Source: an uncultured Eggerthellaceae bacterium
Lineage (GTDB): Bacteria > Actinomycetota > Coriobacteriia > Coriobacteriales > Eggerthellaceae
Assembly (NCBI GenBank): GCA_910577495.1
Contig: CAJTML010000001.1
Coordinates: forward strand, 1-48,281
Reading direction: 5' to 3'
DNA length: 48,281 bases
The translations under genes and the position numbers were made by a program. Below the pieces are notes generated by a model that worked only from the letters and a program-made list of their open reading frames with translations, was not told the origin of the DNA and made no database searches. Below are positions 27,001-29,377 of this stretch, piece by piece. Numbering within the stretch: the first letter of the stretch is position 1; every line of letters begins with the position of its first letter.

Positions 27001-29002
27001 GACGCGCTTCCAAGTTCCGGATAGCCCGCTTCGCACGAACTCTGACGTATACCGCGATGACGACGGCATGCTGCACTTGGCTGAGCAATTCATAGAGGGC
27101 GATGCAATTCGCTCGGATGGCTATGTACTGGTTGGCGTGGAGGCCAAAGAGGACGACGGTCACCAGTACGAAGACACCTACAACGGTGTGGCGTATGACA
27201 CGCCGCGCCCGATGGATCTGCAGCGTGGTGGCGATGCTGGTCTGAAGGAGACCTCGCCTGCCTACATTGCGGGTACGGTGTGGAACGATGCTGATCAGAG
27301 CGGTACGCAAGACGAGGCCGAGCGTGGTATCGCGGGCGTTCCTATGAAGCTGACGCGTTATTGGTATCACGCTAATGACGAGGGCGAAGAGACCTGGATC
27401 TATGACAAGGCCTTCAATGACGCTGAGGGCGAAGATGCGTATGCTCGTGAGCAGCTGACGGCCGATGATGGCACCTATAAGTTCGACGAGCTTGAAACCA
27501 CAGGCTTGCAGGTTATTGACAACGAAGAAGTCATGGTGGTCTATGGCTACCGCGTCAACATGGTTGAAGTGCCTGCTGAGTTCAGTGTGACAGCGGCCAA
27601 TGTGGGAGACGACACGACCATTGATTCGGACCTCAATGAGGCAACCACGCGTATGATGCCCGATGATCCGACCGATGGTCTGGTTGTACTGGCTACGCTG
27701 CAGTTGCCGGGCGAGGCCGAGGAGATGTTGATTGATGGTCCGGATGGCAAGCGTTGGTCTATTGCGGGTATTAACCCCTCAGATGACAACGATGCTGGTC
27801 TGGTGCACTTCAATACGGCACAGATTGCCGGTCATGTCTGGCTTGACCCAGAGCAAGATGGCTTGCAGACTGAAGAAGACGAGCGCTTGGCTGATCAGGT
27901 GGTTGTGCTTGAGCGTAGGTCAACCTTGGTTGCTGATGCACTGGAGCAGGGCTGGAAGAGCCGCGTGACTGACGGTGCTGCTGGTTCTGATTTGGATGGC
28001 ACGGGTGAGCCGCTGGAGGCTGCCGAGCGCTATACCGAAGACTACGTGGACGACACGCCGACGGAGCCGGAAGAGCCTACCGAGCCTGAGGAACCGACTG
28101 ATCCTGAGGAGCCGGATACCCCGGTTGATCCTGATGAGCCGACGGATCCGAGCGAGCCCACTGAGCCGACAGATCCCGAAGGGCCGGTTGATCCTGAGGA
28201 GCCCGTGGAGCCTGTGGATCCCGACGGCTCTGAGGACGAGGGCACCGCAACGGTAAGCTTACACATGGTGCGCGCCTTCGCCAATGATGACAGTGCTGCT
28301 GGCGATGGCGCTGACAACGGCGCTGGTGACAACGCTGGCAGTAATACTGCTGGCGACGACGAGCCGCCGCTGGAACGCTTGGAAGACGACGGTATCTTGC
28401 ATGAGGGTACGTGGGTGCGCGTTGGACAACGCACCACCAACGAGGCCGGCGAGTACAGCTTCGATAGCTTGCCGCTCGTTGATGAGCAGGGCAAACCGTA
28501 CGAGTACCGCATTCGCATGGACAAGCCTGAAGGCACCTCGTATGTGCCGGTACATGTGGGTACTGACGACAACCTAGACAACGATTACGCGCACCTCAAT
28601 GTGCTCGGCGAGCTGACACCTGAGGAGCAGGGCGTCACTGATGTGCTGCCGGTTATCGGTACGCGCGCAGCTGGCCCGAATGCGTATGGCCACACCTACA
28701 CGGTGCTGTCGAATGGTAGCTGGAATGCCGATGCGGGTCGCTCGGTTGACCTGGGTGTATACAAGCCTGAGGAGCCGGTTGAGCCGACGCCGTTGCCGGA
28801 GAACCCGGATACGCCGTATGTGCCTGAGCAGCCCAGTACGCCTGAAGAGACGCCGCTGTTGAAGAACCTGCCGAAGCTCATGAAGCTTCCCAAGACAGGT
28901 GACACGTCGCAGTTGACGCTGATCCTGGCCATCCTGGCGCTGCTGCTGGCGCTGGCGGTCGTCAAGCGTCGTCGCGATGACGAGGAAGGCAAGGAGTCGT
29001 AA
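2..29002 (+). CDS. Giant LPXTG-anchored surface fibre protein, 5'-truncated by window edge
   Basis: The frame is open from base 2, so the TTG at 86 is not a credible start and the true N-terminus lies outside. At least 9,666 residues are visible, without an internal stop, ending at TAA 29000-29002. The product should be exported by Sec and covalently attached to peptidoglycan by sortase. Regions in order: beta-rich modules and an acidic Gly/Glu/Asp linker; a long array of diverged Tyr/Asn/Trp-rich modules; two DUF11-type domains; an Asp/Pro/Glu linker; more beta-rich modules; eight clear SdrD B-like domains plus one degenerate copy; an LPKTG signal, a hydrophobic helix and a basic tail. Cysteine is sparse, as is common in wall-anchored stalks. 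Inference: an adhesin or long surface fibre; the ligand is unknown. I see no enzymatic domain and no sortase gene nearby. The C-terminal anchor and SdrD B calls are firm; the function of the first two thirds is not recognised. Confidence 0.93.
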   Translation, partial: PTYDENGEAIDENTAITNATAPNARPGALSAAASLPNFQFGLVGDVPADQAVEVSFGYEAHSFTPQATEEDPEPQTLYGTILRKNVGTFALVNDETTAKATFEIEPFGQDPTFADGQGYAQHLVHIAVPEDGFAAESVALSVAYPADWRGVFGQTLEDLMAYKVGADNTPEANVLADGSVDASEEARDEETFVGVPGQRGVLVYDVTDLTDEQLASLDPKNAASFDELGLSPVSYHVAADARMQLQLTQGDGAISAGTERVLYVAAPYSADQLEQKTINPEQYKAAQAVFDVQTSVKIKSHTFSLTDHRVMDIAFVRGIDTPADSGAGSGNGSGEGEGEDDGEGGEDDPDSDASETPDPDGEDDADETTTPDDAQDTDQQITLSPESVLGNANGLLPGVVNTPLYGQAAADGLLNGAPELDDTLITFLYETNAAKPLFASGMIMPQAEGSVAGLLDPNLTATAGGGQSLGSNMFMIKDTDQPTVTMDATPRFTDGYLGTSSNVPAEQSRHAVVFTLYIPYLYFDANGVMHETYDKAEWDQNQASAGGNPLNNGQRLTATIGSDFFTDQRWALYSEDLRMNITNYATLNTFFPGGTLTGRFQFTYVGPNRDYRMPRNFGPLTMNVKFMGNIPENTGGTIMEGVKWSAYTNANGETTTSRVDEVIQPGAASSTGSSRRVTYIKTNLDWTPTVKCVSEPILWDRYNYMAYEVEVKNVSESADSVIDYLGFIFNFPSSVLNYGEGMTTQDVCQWSMDPSGTVTKVDRPSIAAGLTYTGLPKQGGILVYDVTDTDPDTYAKLDMDDFHNADELGLQQLTYTTAGQDGQMSLIIHPEASDTDKTHNVMGGVLQAAPEGTPADQVHDKKKFLIALPFTTNFVGEYDPTSPSGISYKPVELRTAATVYFGGRGEGNDYAWTKQTTVNSTFKATQLNFEQSKYVVNPTTGSMALSAEAPLGYPISYVVDGSTSNGSNVPLFGRDLDTTFGAELVDQLPSGFELQGLDITVNRSSQTPTAADPTLEDWYDLAGQVVQFEVTDKAGKTSWETLSVPVEVSRTADSVVYRLGHEDPDSAQMDGDTSAKGIAQLLEERGIAAIPRKSYPAGQTPAKTFTGKFRLLYKSPLPKNVSIASSLKVTGTMRVANQSYTNTAQTLYGERRWVAAGAGQFMSMPHESEVSSATFNPIVTRPQVTARAYSTYNGDYQTSPVGYEKPRKEALVKEPDAGWRFYVSNSSKSKMEPATFTVAGLAQTDLTNKRDDFTTRQVRISKAFLQHASIDNAVITYYPTTDAAALPLTVTLTEDQIRSYIDNNPTLSDGAANPTYGDALLPRSLWRDGYFSSIVFNLNYFEGNAPAAGTSAFVEINGTPTRVQDIVVTGTFATNYGHNAGNQTHTQQATLVSMYVPIRPTVSANYGYNDGTRTYTNANDTSTSITKMPYRWGDQKSEEGWYSFALENNSDYLMRNYNMDIVINDMVETTDAAGNAVVRGFIPYTVRMNDFHYGEITDLDGSTHLGWMQQGDGIVDYLEFYDNSQTLTGDADKDAGITPVGRLTMDEIVAGGYLSETTPGSGSYTLNIPLDELYPGKLIKTTRVHYTQVRRRAVKANNTASVVYMLGRVDTHGTSYNERVTANVSAYPTTNEYGSNMLRTGSTTMHIQPFTGTVTAQATKPTGVRPNPGSAKTGGNGASSTSGDYVEIANYAEGVGYTFTVKNPAAARSDNAVVSLDILSLSDYLDVPVAGVRGFWSKQITFDQGLFNIGTKVNEAGQPTAFKEAKFFFRATDGTHAPTGDAAVADVTLSADELRALFTFAANGTGTATLDLTSGAFAAFADQYLERVDLVYDEIDPVNAAKVLKVDVKGTANWWYQRIGSTDINDLHARMTIKQNGEFDTKNSFNRQTSLVIFRPALELHTFGQYGTNNYTDTYTYGNSANSDGSRTRVTVPYDRDFKMWARVENERNVSTLDDVDMTVNMPLKWESVAQFDGSTVNAWTGFHTTKITVTHSLFETFENGTVGTIELVGYPDQSNTEQRKIVLEPTDDYTPESGIPRAFKVKSTSITPDEDPDGRFDEILVTEDGLQIGEEFIYHYGIANLKTCELHSWKDMDFADSAAGNGSQNIIFDGFHDSNFATVEIMSARTTNYLNGLRTPVLNNPYTVVRTDDSDIYVSKMYFDAVSRAGLYDDGSGVSGTNRFNRYTEGSNDSCHWRHTNASNGCDGERNAALEVGYKSQVSLMSDFRQVNNGPQQNAPEWSCGHNEQQGMPYVGSLTYNSGALLHITQNVPSSVFDAYYVKIRSAAVPYVEGITVNYTNGKTLYVSEQEIRDAWADGSAYSKQTDINGQKYFRLNLLKTDDDGNPVASFGSSATEDAYARKDGIEDYNEPDEPGNPVKSITYDVSINQNQFANAQNLFTDGTFDANGDAWQAEGNPDYGTWYGISNGDWASWVNNMAFEVTGRTYRITGSGGINSQTAITMEVGEDEGGNVRPQHKAVKRFTEANKQNNDGVKSNWAYQDYHRYGDYWSHLHHAARMRHLISNTSIIIVEDGNYVRKDTVTNAAGAYGNRIGNYGYEDARFADDYHYAISFYRKNIRNKFDAFYDSYDWRNGDQWWDTYVSFADRVTLTDTLPTCFPDNDLEYYGYLSTGFKFLPGAGVWNHLKTYENASITLTTQKWNSINGDPADPDAVTDYSEGATRVIVVKRDGQYLQTGTGDSLALTKISDQGIDYMAAHAGSDNNFYLKFGRPDENEATDIKRAFGVTTTNPDGTETYTRTNGEPATVELEKNEFVKRYTFDLGPYYGNGDTTSEITGKPRDLDAAEAATDFYLMGRPYIYKGQINPRPKSDTNPYGGMAQTDGSRDAKNNIYASYYRYNDSPLTPRNSINWRADYYTSDRPHRYTDDAYYLGYLIPFAYRHDLSAKNGNDNDVNMYDYKIDNKEPNVAEYEVRFWNDEDRDKGIADRDQRAEGSKRITHISGVTLTNDLNDSFRLQKIYMPSQFVTTDPDRDAMWFGAGALQVWLNGSASATPTISLTWQQMIDEGILSDKPLTSGSHAGDYVIDLEKYLRNHYADLGLAGVEYEAVEDTNTLPDNGSGWAADPSVNHTYAQPWVSKFTFRFDSPNADRAHPETMLDSGEYLSASRQWHWSANASSGAVLKDKDGKTLPTGTVPDYTFAYDGVYVDRTVENFKGATETTTTDLDAGKWDTSSTPTFCKDGNAFDPWERRNTLTSTNVSTKDPNFDKLEAQSASTQDYNMYHRLGLLETSVTRGKTITAADGTKRTVFAYDKDDASLTSPESYNPDAGVANDITNGNLYSGDYVEYILYMGAQPNQNTPAGSGAALPLEQLNARFEANKGQRIVGWEIATQDANGNRVAGNTTGHEVTAWLTDAAGGSKRKAEPQTDLSYFDASSVLTARAFDGEGTDLVSAQAAVGATEGMAENRNLLFSVSTYDADNPTASQIKPGTGVYIRVITQMTDELETVDDYNTTDNEAYTDNEPAYKGQDVRATLYAAPRPLHGFTQYRSVPKGIYGTAVYNYYSNYNDQVSYHTDTTSNGSGVGPISYSSLNAGNLAFDGKLQLTSRVYSNTRFHNHTNKPVTVDAQFTTNTLTNPNQKADGDGNPAQLTVTGIKNYTQHTNDVRVTVRFTNSNDGGDPAGLRMFELTEKPYIAASNTTVKQEGGKKVPLRYRTDMPASKNLTYTDESGATQTGRPPIKIEYYDAEWNVAAADVQTHGSLAKLADDEAAMAAAALIEGNQIPEPTEEELAFDAPNDVATGDEPDQDELLNALAESAPDALANTAGAWVSYEDLEAKYGASSTPEATPEGHSSNANVFRTVTGIRWTYYDVPATEANGSSDYLLEDVALVGVARYSDTRPGTAAITTSEQPNSWNPATAVDAAFTHYHDEATSLDYYTAANVASATGTVTRTDTDATEHGIWRTKQDEQKSKNIVIYRRTPVMQFQTQTFQTEEQAKTPYANNAAQKTGYIPGEKFYYKNTLINVPKNTNPGIRQLEGELFNPVFYELIPVDYLKTDESGEIDADYLLDKVTVSWKDRTGKDVLASRTTGMHLKVEAVDTYTDFEQADFGGSMIYTSGGAGSYRAFSDLNPTAAGVSRGTTFTLFKISWEADVPGQGGSIITPEDEATRPVDDTTPGSTRMEVGDTIELYYPVRSALDGLPQVYNQLGSGTGTGSLNNTGLEPAYFPRMGEYYYYDYAYSNSAAGRINPLNGGAISLNNEASSATYVNNGSVMMDLDSLHLDAAFSGDKPEQTDTWEMFDGSLTYIPGVATNINYYYNWWDVNNWGVNGGENRDHNGNKRIVFMDEDIRTARNYQQVRYTPRPFSGSVAASMDLLPSNTRYENWWDSGSANEGPSARANDGGSAFTNRELRTYYSLVTQPRTQGDITNKTERWASETPLVWSETRLHLQKAWLATSSDFISQTEGSDLKSARKYDSGVDGRYWWRVGDYDYAAQWLRDRRGTLNDQYTTALEYNQDFTAQLRAYNYGDRTLDGIEFTYIMPRGVEPKFMADDAADSIDVSDLAALTDLMNSEATAKAYLMTGKGSPAGEGDDAYLSGVTWEQIDQSLISIEVVQSPASADMGYRAPSASQDTASYRKGSNARLLSTDDLAADTSKSTYSNNPSTAVTMHDAAYRDSSQPWVIKIKVNKDLGKWYARNADNRVNNQADPDAYGDYGYQIAVNLASHVFANNESGAWYDRVLTRPIDTKPIGDDTMGGEEPSRSSAYYQIFDVDHFEGRASTGYKNMQPYGMDYKYSIRTRHINAGTYQQQSGSPNMPAINGFTIQNLTVRTDAGNPMGSVVANDIDTLWGLAYKGATNTDSSWSGTGSGGGYDKDDTDEPGADNNMEYNFAKSYALEKAAANTDPEMADTAQAGDVIRYTVTLNNTGQLDTEEMQIIDTFSGNVDDLVFDEGTTVEREGQTVTITLPATKAGASSSVSYTYTIKADDTLITNTIGEDDTQKTSVAVADNHAYALTKQVSLSKTSGNTDEAAALTPEVGDTLTYTVELTNNGNVATGDVAVKDTFSGNADLLTFADGTEYEVIENPDRENVVYPDGYYEDPETGELYFKNPGTGELTPLDGPAPDGWDPTLAWPPFDRVIIPDNHDVTFTLQSAEVGETTQVSYSYVIQEGDTTLTNSVAEEGGAPQTTSVTLGEALPAPEPTPDPEPDPEPDPDEHATDPAVATATVSTFAANTVGNAVAIALEQAAVSDTTAFATAPSMRATGGITTNGETTIYAETGTRAIQRQPLVRVWNTMGENGISGPSTDYYMAAETATRQLNIHVENRYWWDSYARYSWENWVQEQRTASYSTNGGQKGALVLPVVTTVLPKGVVPVHRTTRSPYGKWVDVEQPFELEDWDIALSTNAQRGNTAQVTNNNQTDEWKKKNFTATVTYEQVSPEYQIEGEELEYRFVVRFIANGDDLDHATADEQRINAYDMDTFKFDIAVSDEPDWPEEPNNTEAARSSGNIRTYVSSKMTGYKFLADTDISGNPYTVGAPARYRGETSSGNNHHVTDRNYDMRLDAPIASYRYQYGSWQDHYSYNRPPGYSGSVNLHNDTQDYITYDVNRPGQLVYETDGFNKPYVQHASYGSGNGSYFTQTGTLPRNYYNDGTQTVEGVQNNPLTGYYGKYTESGGTFGSGLKSVGLVGPAGNAGLNASDYTYRTQVGLSAATTNNLNGNNTATVTEPFVAANLGTAATHVDGGAYCTLKVRFMAPTLSSNYEVEMDPTDRPSDADESTWTATLGTSELPGANAGRSAWYGVPTSGSTGRGAQANNVLNNDGTVSAQGNTDKPLEYNDTPWFAATLRAANPNGTAGVGGQGALNHGRLVFAINLPKEVTFYEHDKLMDVAEDENLSIYERYLANYEGDDYSFYVERTYKDRHTGTFKHEKLTPKQLIAQGWTVNITAQPDYDENNFTNKEYAKPDRDDPTDLVSDETIKSKSHEGETIVIELAAPDDATDEEFDKYDNLLAAYWGGVHPDGWFGYQDVITVKLRTRVDNLGSEDTATEGAVNDGRAVSYQEQMNTIRSWDGDMSDTYYTTEDRQLEWMGDGDWTHIYSDTYADESKRGTTATKDTRPADPLGEYGVADFAQQKPILFQINGTKHKDREAFIDVVTGESIEAIDYDKDQLYDDLYLSARAGWFRVRKPMASVRADTAILRQPLTDPRFPNVKLAEDGHDGGSNQFYITQAINTGGAVNSFIVDWQVPFWSTGGSSVNDAPFQSTDMAIGRIEPNIRRVQTGVWEVPGAEYKYVNAAGDEVDEGTAGAKRVPANEAAVTESKLRVFVYVRKASTNPTIKNSGFDEQNGSTYQDHENYALSGTDADRDYFYGEDDIADPNSADSKTPAWEMVGSKTGYKVSDKTNTTIMISSGANEDVKQVRWVIKAVDETGNVNSDDESHRTAVPHGFRLAVDALPDNDATDDTIATTAGSQEPDDVDPGRHNTGWEYYTMSNGEYILDDDGNKIVKNGTVMPDSITKNAAGVLSQTLISEDPSVQQRPIPDMPLYNMTRINSHLLASGTTADGIALLAEGDATEWTTASHINHFVSATPRYDDTKFVETERDRAGFFRDPEFPYLKLDMVQSYFTGSWNSSYSWVSNDLAIDPTGSRMLRYQVTLTNLSAEQLETLGVQGKPQVDYCTNPQISMLFPLIEGYGAASALTADDFVYVPYSEASKPTHPLNLDYHSDAVVTREPLLGPDGKPLFMLDGDGNKIQSVDEEGNPIFDENGDPVWEILYNDVVEEPAKNLNGTTPMWTYHIVNVSDDLLTQTPVDELGVTDAQLSSPKVGGDLMVEDKVASATSKYNRKFMNWRFSGEPYPDGTKRRGSLDMGQAVVIELLMPIRQDANSALAQELLRTTGYGYKDGNFNGYVPAVQTSKNKIALERDSFDANLDSKTDQKMITMQLEAIGFATRETISQSKVSTTDLNTRFNKDVNGPAAAPEGTDYSYTLDAINEGGDEEKANGYIRIAFMDVLPYVGDTQVSQLNNKEPVQRNSTWNGWLQDLDSIEMILVDPRDEDNPEGRVLALDGSEASAWVGPIATRGSQLVPLSEAGMTMPYSMGGDPFEQRNIINWMGEKSVTDAEMATINMVNINTLKDYIAAHPTEADKLLKSIRFVWSKLTDDNINLPPQGFVTLQYRLHTPLNLPKYTGNLTGDPIFDMNLDVTQPDLNPDLAERLSEVTQWNTYAQRVTTNGRMTGNDELVELREVSQAGVFVNAPDERGYLGDYVWMDPDWDGLQNDTEGDVVKDTLGRETTYHKAANGRFLLSTDKTVDDETGQWTGLYGDGLHTADIYEDVNFDGKAEDPGINGVKVELLNEYGLPCNRDGEVAVLRNDELTEWKDAWVVADPKTGVPIRNELDGYIGATTGEPYSFVTESDYYDNKGYWILSNLKPGKYKLRFTFPREYSQYSLTTKATGPDDARNPLLVTRNNNQMVVTTQNAIEVKAVEYDQDAFAAGQPDLVHERYDARATSYDVGVARPVTYTGVVFRDDMLADQTEEDPDDINGVLDYVGIDMAAANPMTSGKQERELRLQNMRVTVHEYDPLTDQWDPEPAIDADGNKAQRDSNASGEFSFRLKPDKYYVVTCEDLRPRLLKPTVYTWNDDALALPADGTNVWDNDLRFEGGIGQTKPFLAKVPTNARGVAVMEDNNNTWKGYRYYRKLAFGWVDGTKGYLGNYVWNDENYDGVQGSLESGIGGVQVSLEQYWWRPTGHVGGTTASDNLLGRGEWVLVPADKQPANLIQTTTPSGQYVFKGISTYVADPEAPPTMAEDNKPKYLAGYRVRIDRSLLKNHAQDWGVTLRNSATTLNETGDVMIPDEERDSDINSRALISGPFGGGVAYYFNEDGAATAYDDTAFNSMIVVAGEVTEDTSDEYISVIRQGATLMQYDLSTANRIDHWDAGLVEVPRSQVTGRVWQDDNYDGLQAKNDDGTYAEEEPGVAGQAVIMTQWYYDPNKTNEDGVNGHWFMNDRFGEDSRTSQMTYDEDGNATGVLAPVVTDGVAKDGTVTVMTNEDGEYVFDNLPTAYTNDAGEHFLAGYRIRLANLKVEDGNHWLLSRYHATAEEDQAPGADGALTLATDSDVPDTFVDTGAGLPLEGREFFNANDRSTGTRAHEGQIILADTTTDTRAGHGSRVSLAGSEVAVGQTGSVTYDWLTARTNEDGQRDIAGGDVGELPAPQRDIVGVIWTDANNDGIQNDADPTDPESTAEVGRNGIRVTLERYYFDDAAGTWVPDPAWGDWEAYEQDNQTGVGSDEAGHSQLTATGIGPDGEEQDGVYRFEDLFTQTRVDNQGVVYAYRVRVTDPQYKLNAYLIAKYQQGDDFTVDSDLVLRNAYLMGDDEYDVLLDTADATSVPANEVSALPSQNANQNKGLGVEPEARMKTFNQMTRVMADAEQALTLSRTGRVTYDLANGSDRAYNHGALLDVPFQSISGYLWIDKNYDGLRNDEGSGLENKTVILRTWLWDETAQKWITLEEAGLGSEGSVVTTTTDAEGYYEFDNLLVSTRRDPVDHADDYSLLGYTVEVQGQTTEDAEGVLGLPVTNLLVSSQVEDAEGNADATNSKVHRIDDATLTQNVGYADRGNYALAWAEHDTDEGRQVLDGRLVLASVADEGTQPDYRIEGNGLAFDIAFGVDEPRMNGGFGPFGTSTIKGIVWDDQNYDGLRDVRTDLDDPDAFFSMLEPAVAGQPVYLVQYYLNHDGEWVLNSRFGEGAPLVGDLKATEDTVVVVHPIEGIEYSLDGVNWYGGQATPWPAGEGIFTADMGVTPATEFAVSCRRVDEDAPDGYLYCEEPMKVLTLGAVGFYGDSGDFDVDGTTATLVRTPGGNDAQFGWEYTLDDPTSDNVEWVRPDEEGKLVFTGLNPLTNYSIWARTAGSTVPAVGEADDPETGGEGTEGGTDPIDPDNPDNPDNPDNPGEIVEPGEPLAPTAITTLAGGAGHSVGYIPAGSDTPQVSVMPMPLGARGAMTDIQGVYTFGDLPSFVQLDADGQCVPYGTPGAEDDVYLAGYRLTLGTTPVGFAPTRFQVPDSPLRTNSDVYRDDDGMLHLAEQFIEGDAIRSDGYVLVGVEAKEDDGHQYEDTYNGVAYDTPRPMDLQRGGDAGLKETSPAYIAGTVWNDADQSGTQDEAERGIAGVPMKLTRYWYHANDEGEETWIYDKAFNDAEGEDAYAREQLTADDGTYKFDELETTGLQVIDNEEVMVVYGYRVNMVEVPAEFSVTAANVGDDTTIDSDLNEATTRMMPDDPTDGLVVLATLQLPGEAEEMLIDGPDGKRWSIAGINPSDDNDAGLVHFNTAQIAGHVWLDPEQDGLQTEEDERLADQVVVLERRSTLVADALEQGWKSRVTDGAAGSDLDGTGEPLEAAERYTEDYVDDTPTEPEEPTEPEEPTDPEEPDTPVDPDEPTDPSEPTEPTDPEGPVDPEEPVEPVDPDGSEDEGTATVSLHMVRAFANDDSAAGDGADNGAGDNAGSNTAGDDEPPLERLEDDGILHEGTWVRVGQRTTNEAGEYSFDSLPLVDEQGKPYEYRIRMDKPEGTSYVPVHVGTDDNLDNDYAHLNVLGELTPEEQGVTDVLPVIGTRAAGPNAYGHTYTVLSNGSWNADAGRSVDLGVYKPEEPVEPTPLPENPDTPYVPEQPSTPEETPLLKNLPKLMKLPKTGDTSQLTLILAILALLLALAVVKRRRDDEEGKES
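583..2700 (+). repeat. Duplicated VYDVTD module in giant protein
   Basis: Two stretches of about 100 residues share one plan. The first, near 583-890, reads GVLVYDVTD, a Leu/Asp-rich helix-like segment, then DELGL and a beta strand. The second, near 2302-2700, reads GILVYDVTD, the same spacing, then DELGL. They are separated by an acidic linker and a further beta-rich module. I do not recognise the domain family. Confidence 0.65.
965..1140 (+). other. Acidic Gly/Glu/Asp low-complexity linker
   Basis: About 58 residues consisting almost only of Gly, Glu, Asp, Ser, Pro and Thr, beginning with GSGNGSGEGEGEDDGEG. It separates two globular-looking parts of the giant surface protein and is probably disordered. 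Confidence 0.8.
3532..9190 (+). repeat. Array of diverged 160-250-residue modules in giant protein
   Basis: Successive modules share a plan rather than close identity. Each has a beta-rich opening, a W/Y-F-x-V-x-N strand, a second beta pair, then a short helix-like motif of the type L-T-x-D/E-x-I/L, and a closing strand. The motif is visible as VTLTEDQIRSYI (near 3862), RLTMDEIVAGGYL (4622), VTLSADELRALF (5357), LYVSEQEIRDAW (6905) and SLTWQQMIDEGIL (9034). Possible later copies are KLTPKQLIAQGW (near 17635) and WVSYEDLEAKYG (near 11340). Module boundaries are by eye and the family is not one I can name. Confidence 0.5.
14530..15435 (+). other. Tandem DUF11-type (conserved repeat) domains
   Basis: Two adjacent beta-sandwich domains share the DUF11 hallmarks. 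The first has GDVIRYTVTLNNTG, a DTFSGN motif, then SYTYTIKADDTLITN. The second has GDTLTYTVELTNNG, DTFSGN, then SYSYVIQEGDTTLTN. DUF11 domains are stalk modules in bacterial surface proteins. The second copy carries about 60 extra residues (near 15100-15287), rich in Pro, Tyr and acidic residues, between its two conserved halves. Confidence 0.8.
15440..15650 (+). other. Asp/Pro/Glu linker followed by Ala/Thr-rich segment
   Basis: A PEPTPDPEPDPEPDPDE linker is followed by a roughly 45-residue Ala/Val/Thr-rich stretch. In sortase substrates such linkers usually lie at the wall-spanning end, so this internal position may mark a domain boundary or an ancient fusion within the giant protein. Confidence 0.6.
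26100..26835 (+). other. Insertion of two FN3/Ig-like modules within an SdrD B-like copy
   Basis: The copy starting near 25891 has its opening half up to RFGEGAPLVG and its closing half (GVYTFGDL, then LAGYRL) separated by about 245 extra residues. Neighbouring copies carry only 40-60 residues there. The insert holds two related modules, with GIEYSLDGVNW and FGWEYTLDD followed by TEFAVSCRR and TNYSIWAR. A PDNPDNPDNPDNP linker follows. Confidence 0.6.
28050..28380 (+). other. Pro/Glu/Asp and Gly/Asn/Ala low-complexity insert
   Basis: Iterated P-E-E-P-T and P-x-D-P units are followed by a Gly/Asp/Asn/Ala stretch. The segment splits the last SdrD B-like copy, whose closing strands (GEYSFDSL, then YRIRMDKP) lie downstream. 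It is probably an extended wall-spanning segment. Confidence 0.7.
28886..29002 (+). other. Sortase sorting signal LPKTG of giant protein
   Basis: LPKTG is encoded at 28886-28900. It is followed by a Leu/Ala-rich hydrophobic helix of about 20 residues and a basic tail containing KRRRDDEEGKES. This is the standard three-part class A sortase signal; cleavage would fall between Thr and Gly. Confidence 0.95.
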
Positions 29003-29064
29003 AGGCGCTGAGCGCTCAGTCGCCAGGCCGCTCAACTACTAAGTTTCTCGGCGGAGACAACTGA

Positions 29065-29110
29065 AAGCCCGGTTCAAGCTGATGAGGTTTGAGCCGGGCT
29101 TCTCGTTTTT
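29065..29110 (+). terminator. Rho-independent terminator of giant surface gene
   Basis: A 12-13-bp stem (arms 29065-29077 and 29088-29101, GC-rich AGCCCGG core) with a 10-nt loop is followed by a TTTTT run at 29106-29110. It begins 62 bp after the stop codon. Confidence 0.9.
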
Positions 29111-29137
29111 CGCATGGAGGCGCACCCCCCCCGTTTT

Positions 29138-29280
29138 CGCGTTTGTGGCCAAATAGCATGGGTTTAGTGCAGCCCTGGTGCTTCGCAGCCCATCGTGATC
29201 CACAATCACTTAGATTGGGATCGTAAAACCCCAGGTCAGTTTCTATCGAATACGCTTGGCAAAAAGTCGTCTGCACAAAA
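29138..29280 (-). repeat. 143-bp dispersed intergenic repeat, copy A
   Basis: Read on the minus strand, this block aligns without gaps to 36687-36829 over 143 bp, about 60% identical by my count. Identity is concentrated in the first 10 bp (TTTTGTGCAG), a central CTGACCTGGGGTTTT block and the last 40 bp (GCACxAAACCCATxCTATTT). It lies in the 375-bp gap between the giant gene and phoR, which hold convergent 3' ends. The rest of that gap is the upstream terminator and the hairpin at 29303. No coding potential is supported. Confidence 0.8.
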
Positions 29281-29302
29281 CGGGGTCTGAGTGACCACAA
29301 CG

Positions 29303-29331
29303 CGCGCAAGGTCGTCGGCGACGGCTTGCGC
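29303..29331 (-). terminator. Hairpin downstream of phoR, possible terminator
   Basis: Perfect arms CGCGCAAG (29303-29310) and CTTGCGCG (29324-29331) enclose an inner CGTC-GGC-GACG stem. It lies about 47 bp past the phoR stop on the minus strand. No T-run follows directly, so factor-independent termination is uncertain. Confidence 0.45.
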
Positions 29332-29377
29332 GAAGCCGGTGGGACGGGGGCGCCACACGCAAGTCTTCGCCAGCTTC

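Larger units (their letters stand above)
21619..28600 (+). repeat. SdrD B-like domain array (eight clear copies, one degenerate)
   Basis: Repeated units start with a G-x-V/L-W-x-D-x-x-x-D-G-x-Q/R motif and usually continue with GVxV-type strands and, at their end, a GxYxFDNL-like strand and a GYR-like strand. Copies begin near 21619, 22969, 23681, 24491, 25237, 25891, 27262 and 27821; a degenerate copy (GVVFRDD) lies near 22400. In staphylococcal Sdr proteins the B domains bind calcium through similar acidic loops and form a rigid stalk. Here the DxxxDG loop is kept in most copies, so calcium-stabilised stiffness is a reasonable inference. Confidence 0.85.

Noticed and set aside
25631..27370. 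579-codon open frame on the minus strand inside the giant gene
   Set aside because: It lies fully antisense to a well-supported coding region, has no recognisable domain, and is explained by the codon use of the plus-strand gene. The same holds for 17264-18136 and other antisense frames.
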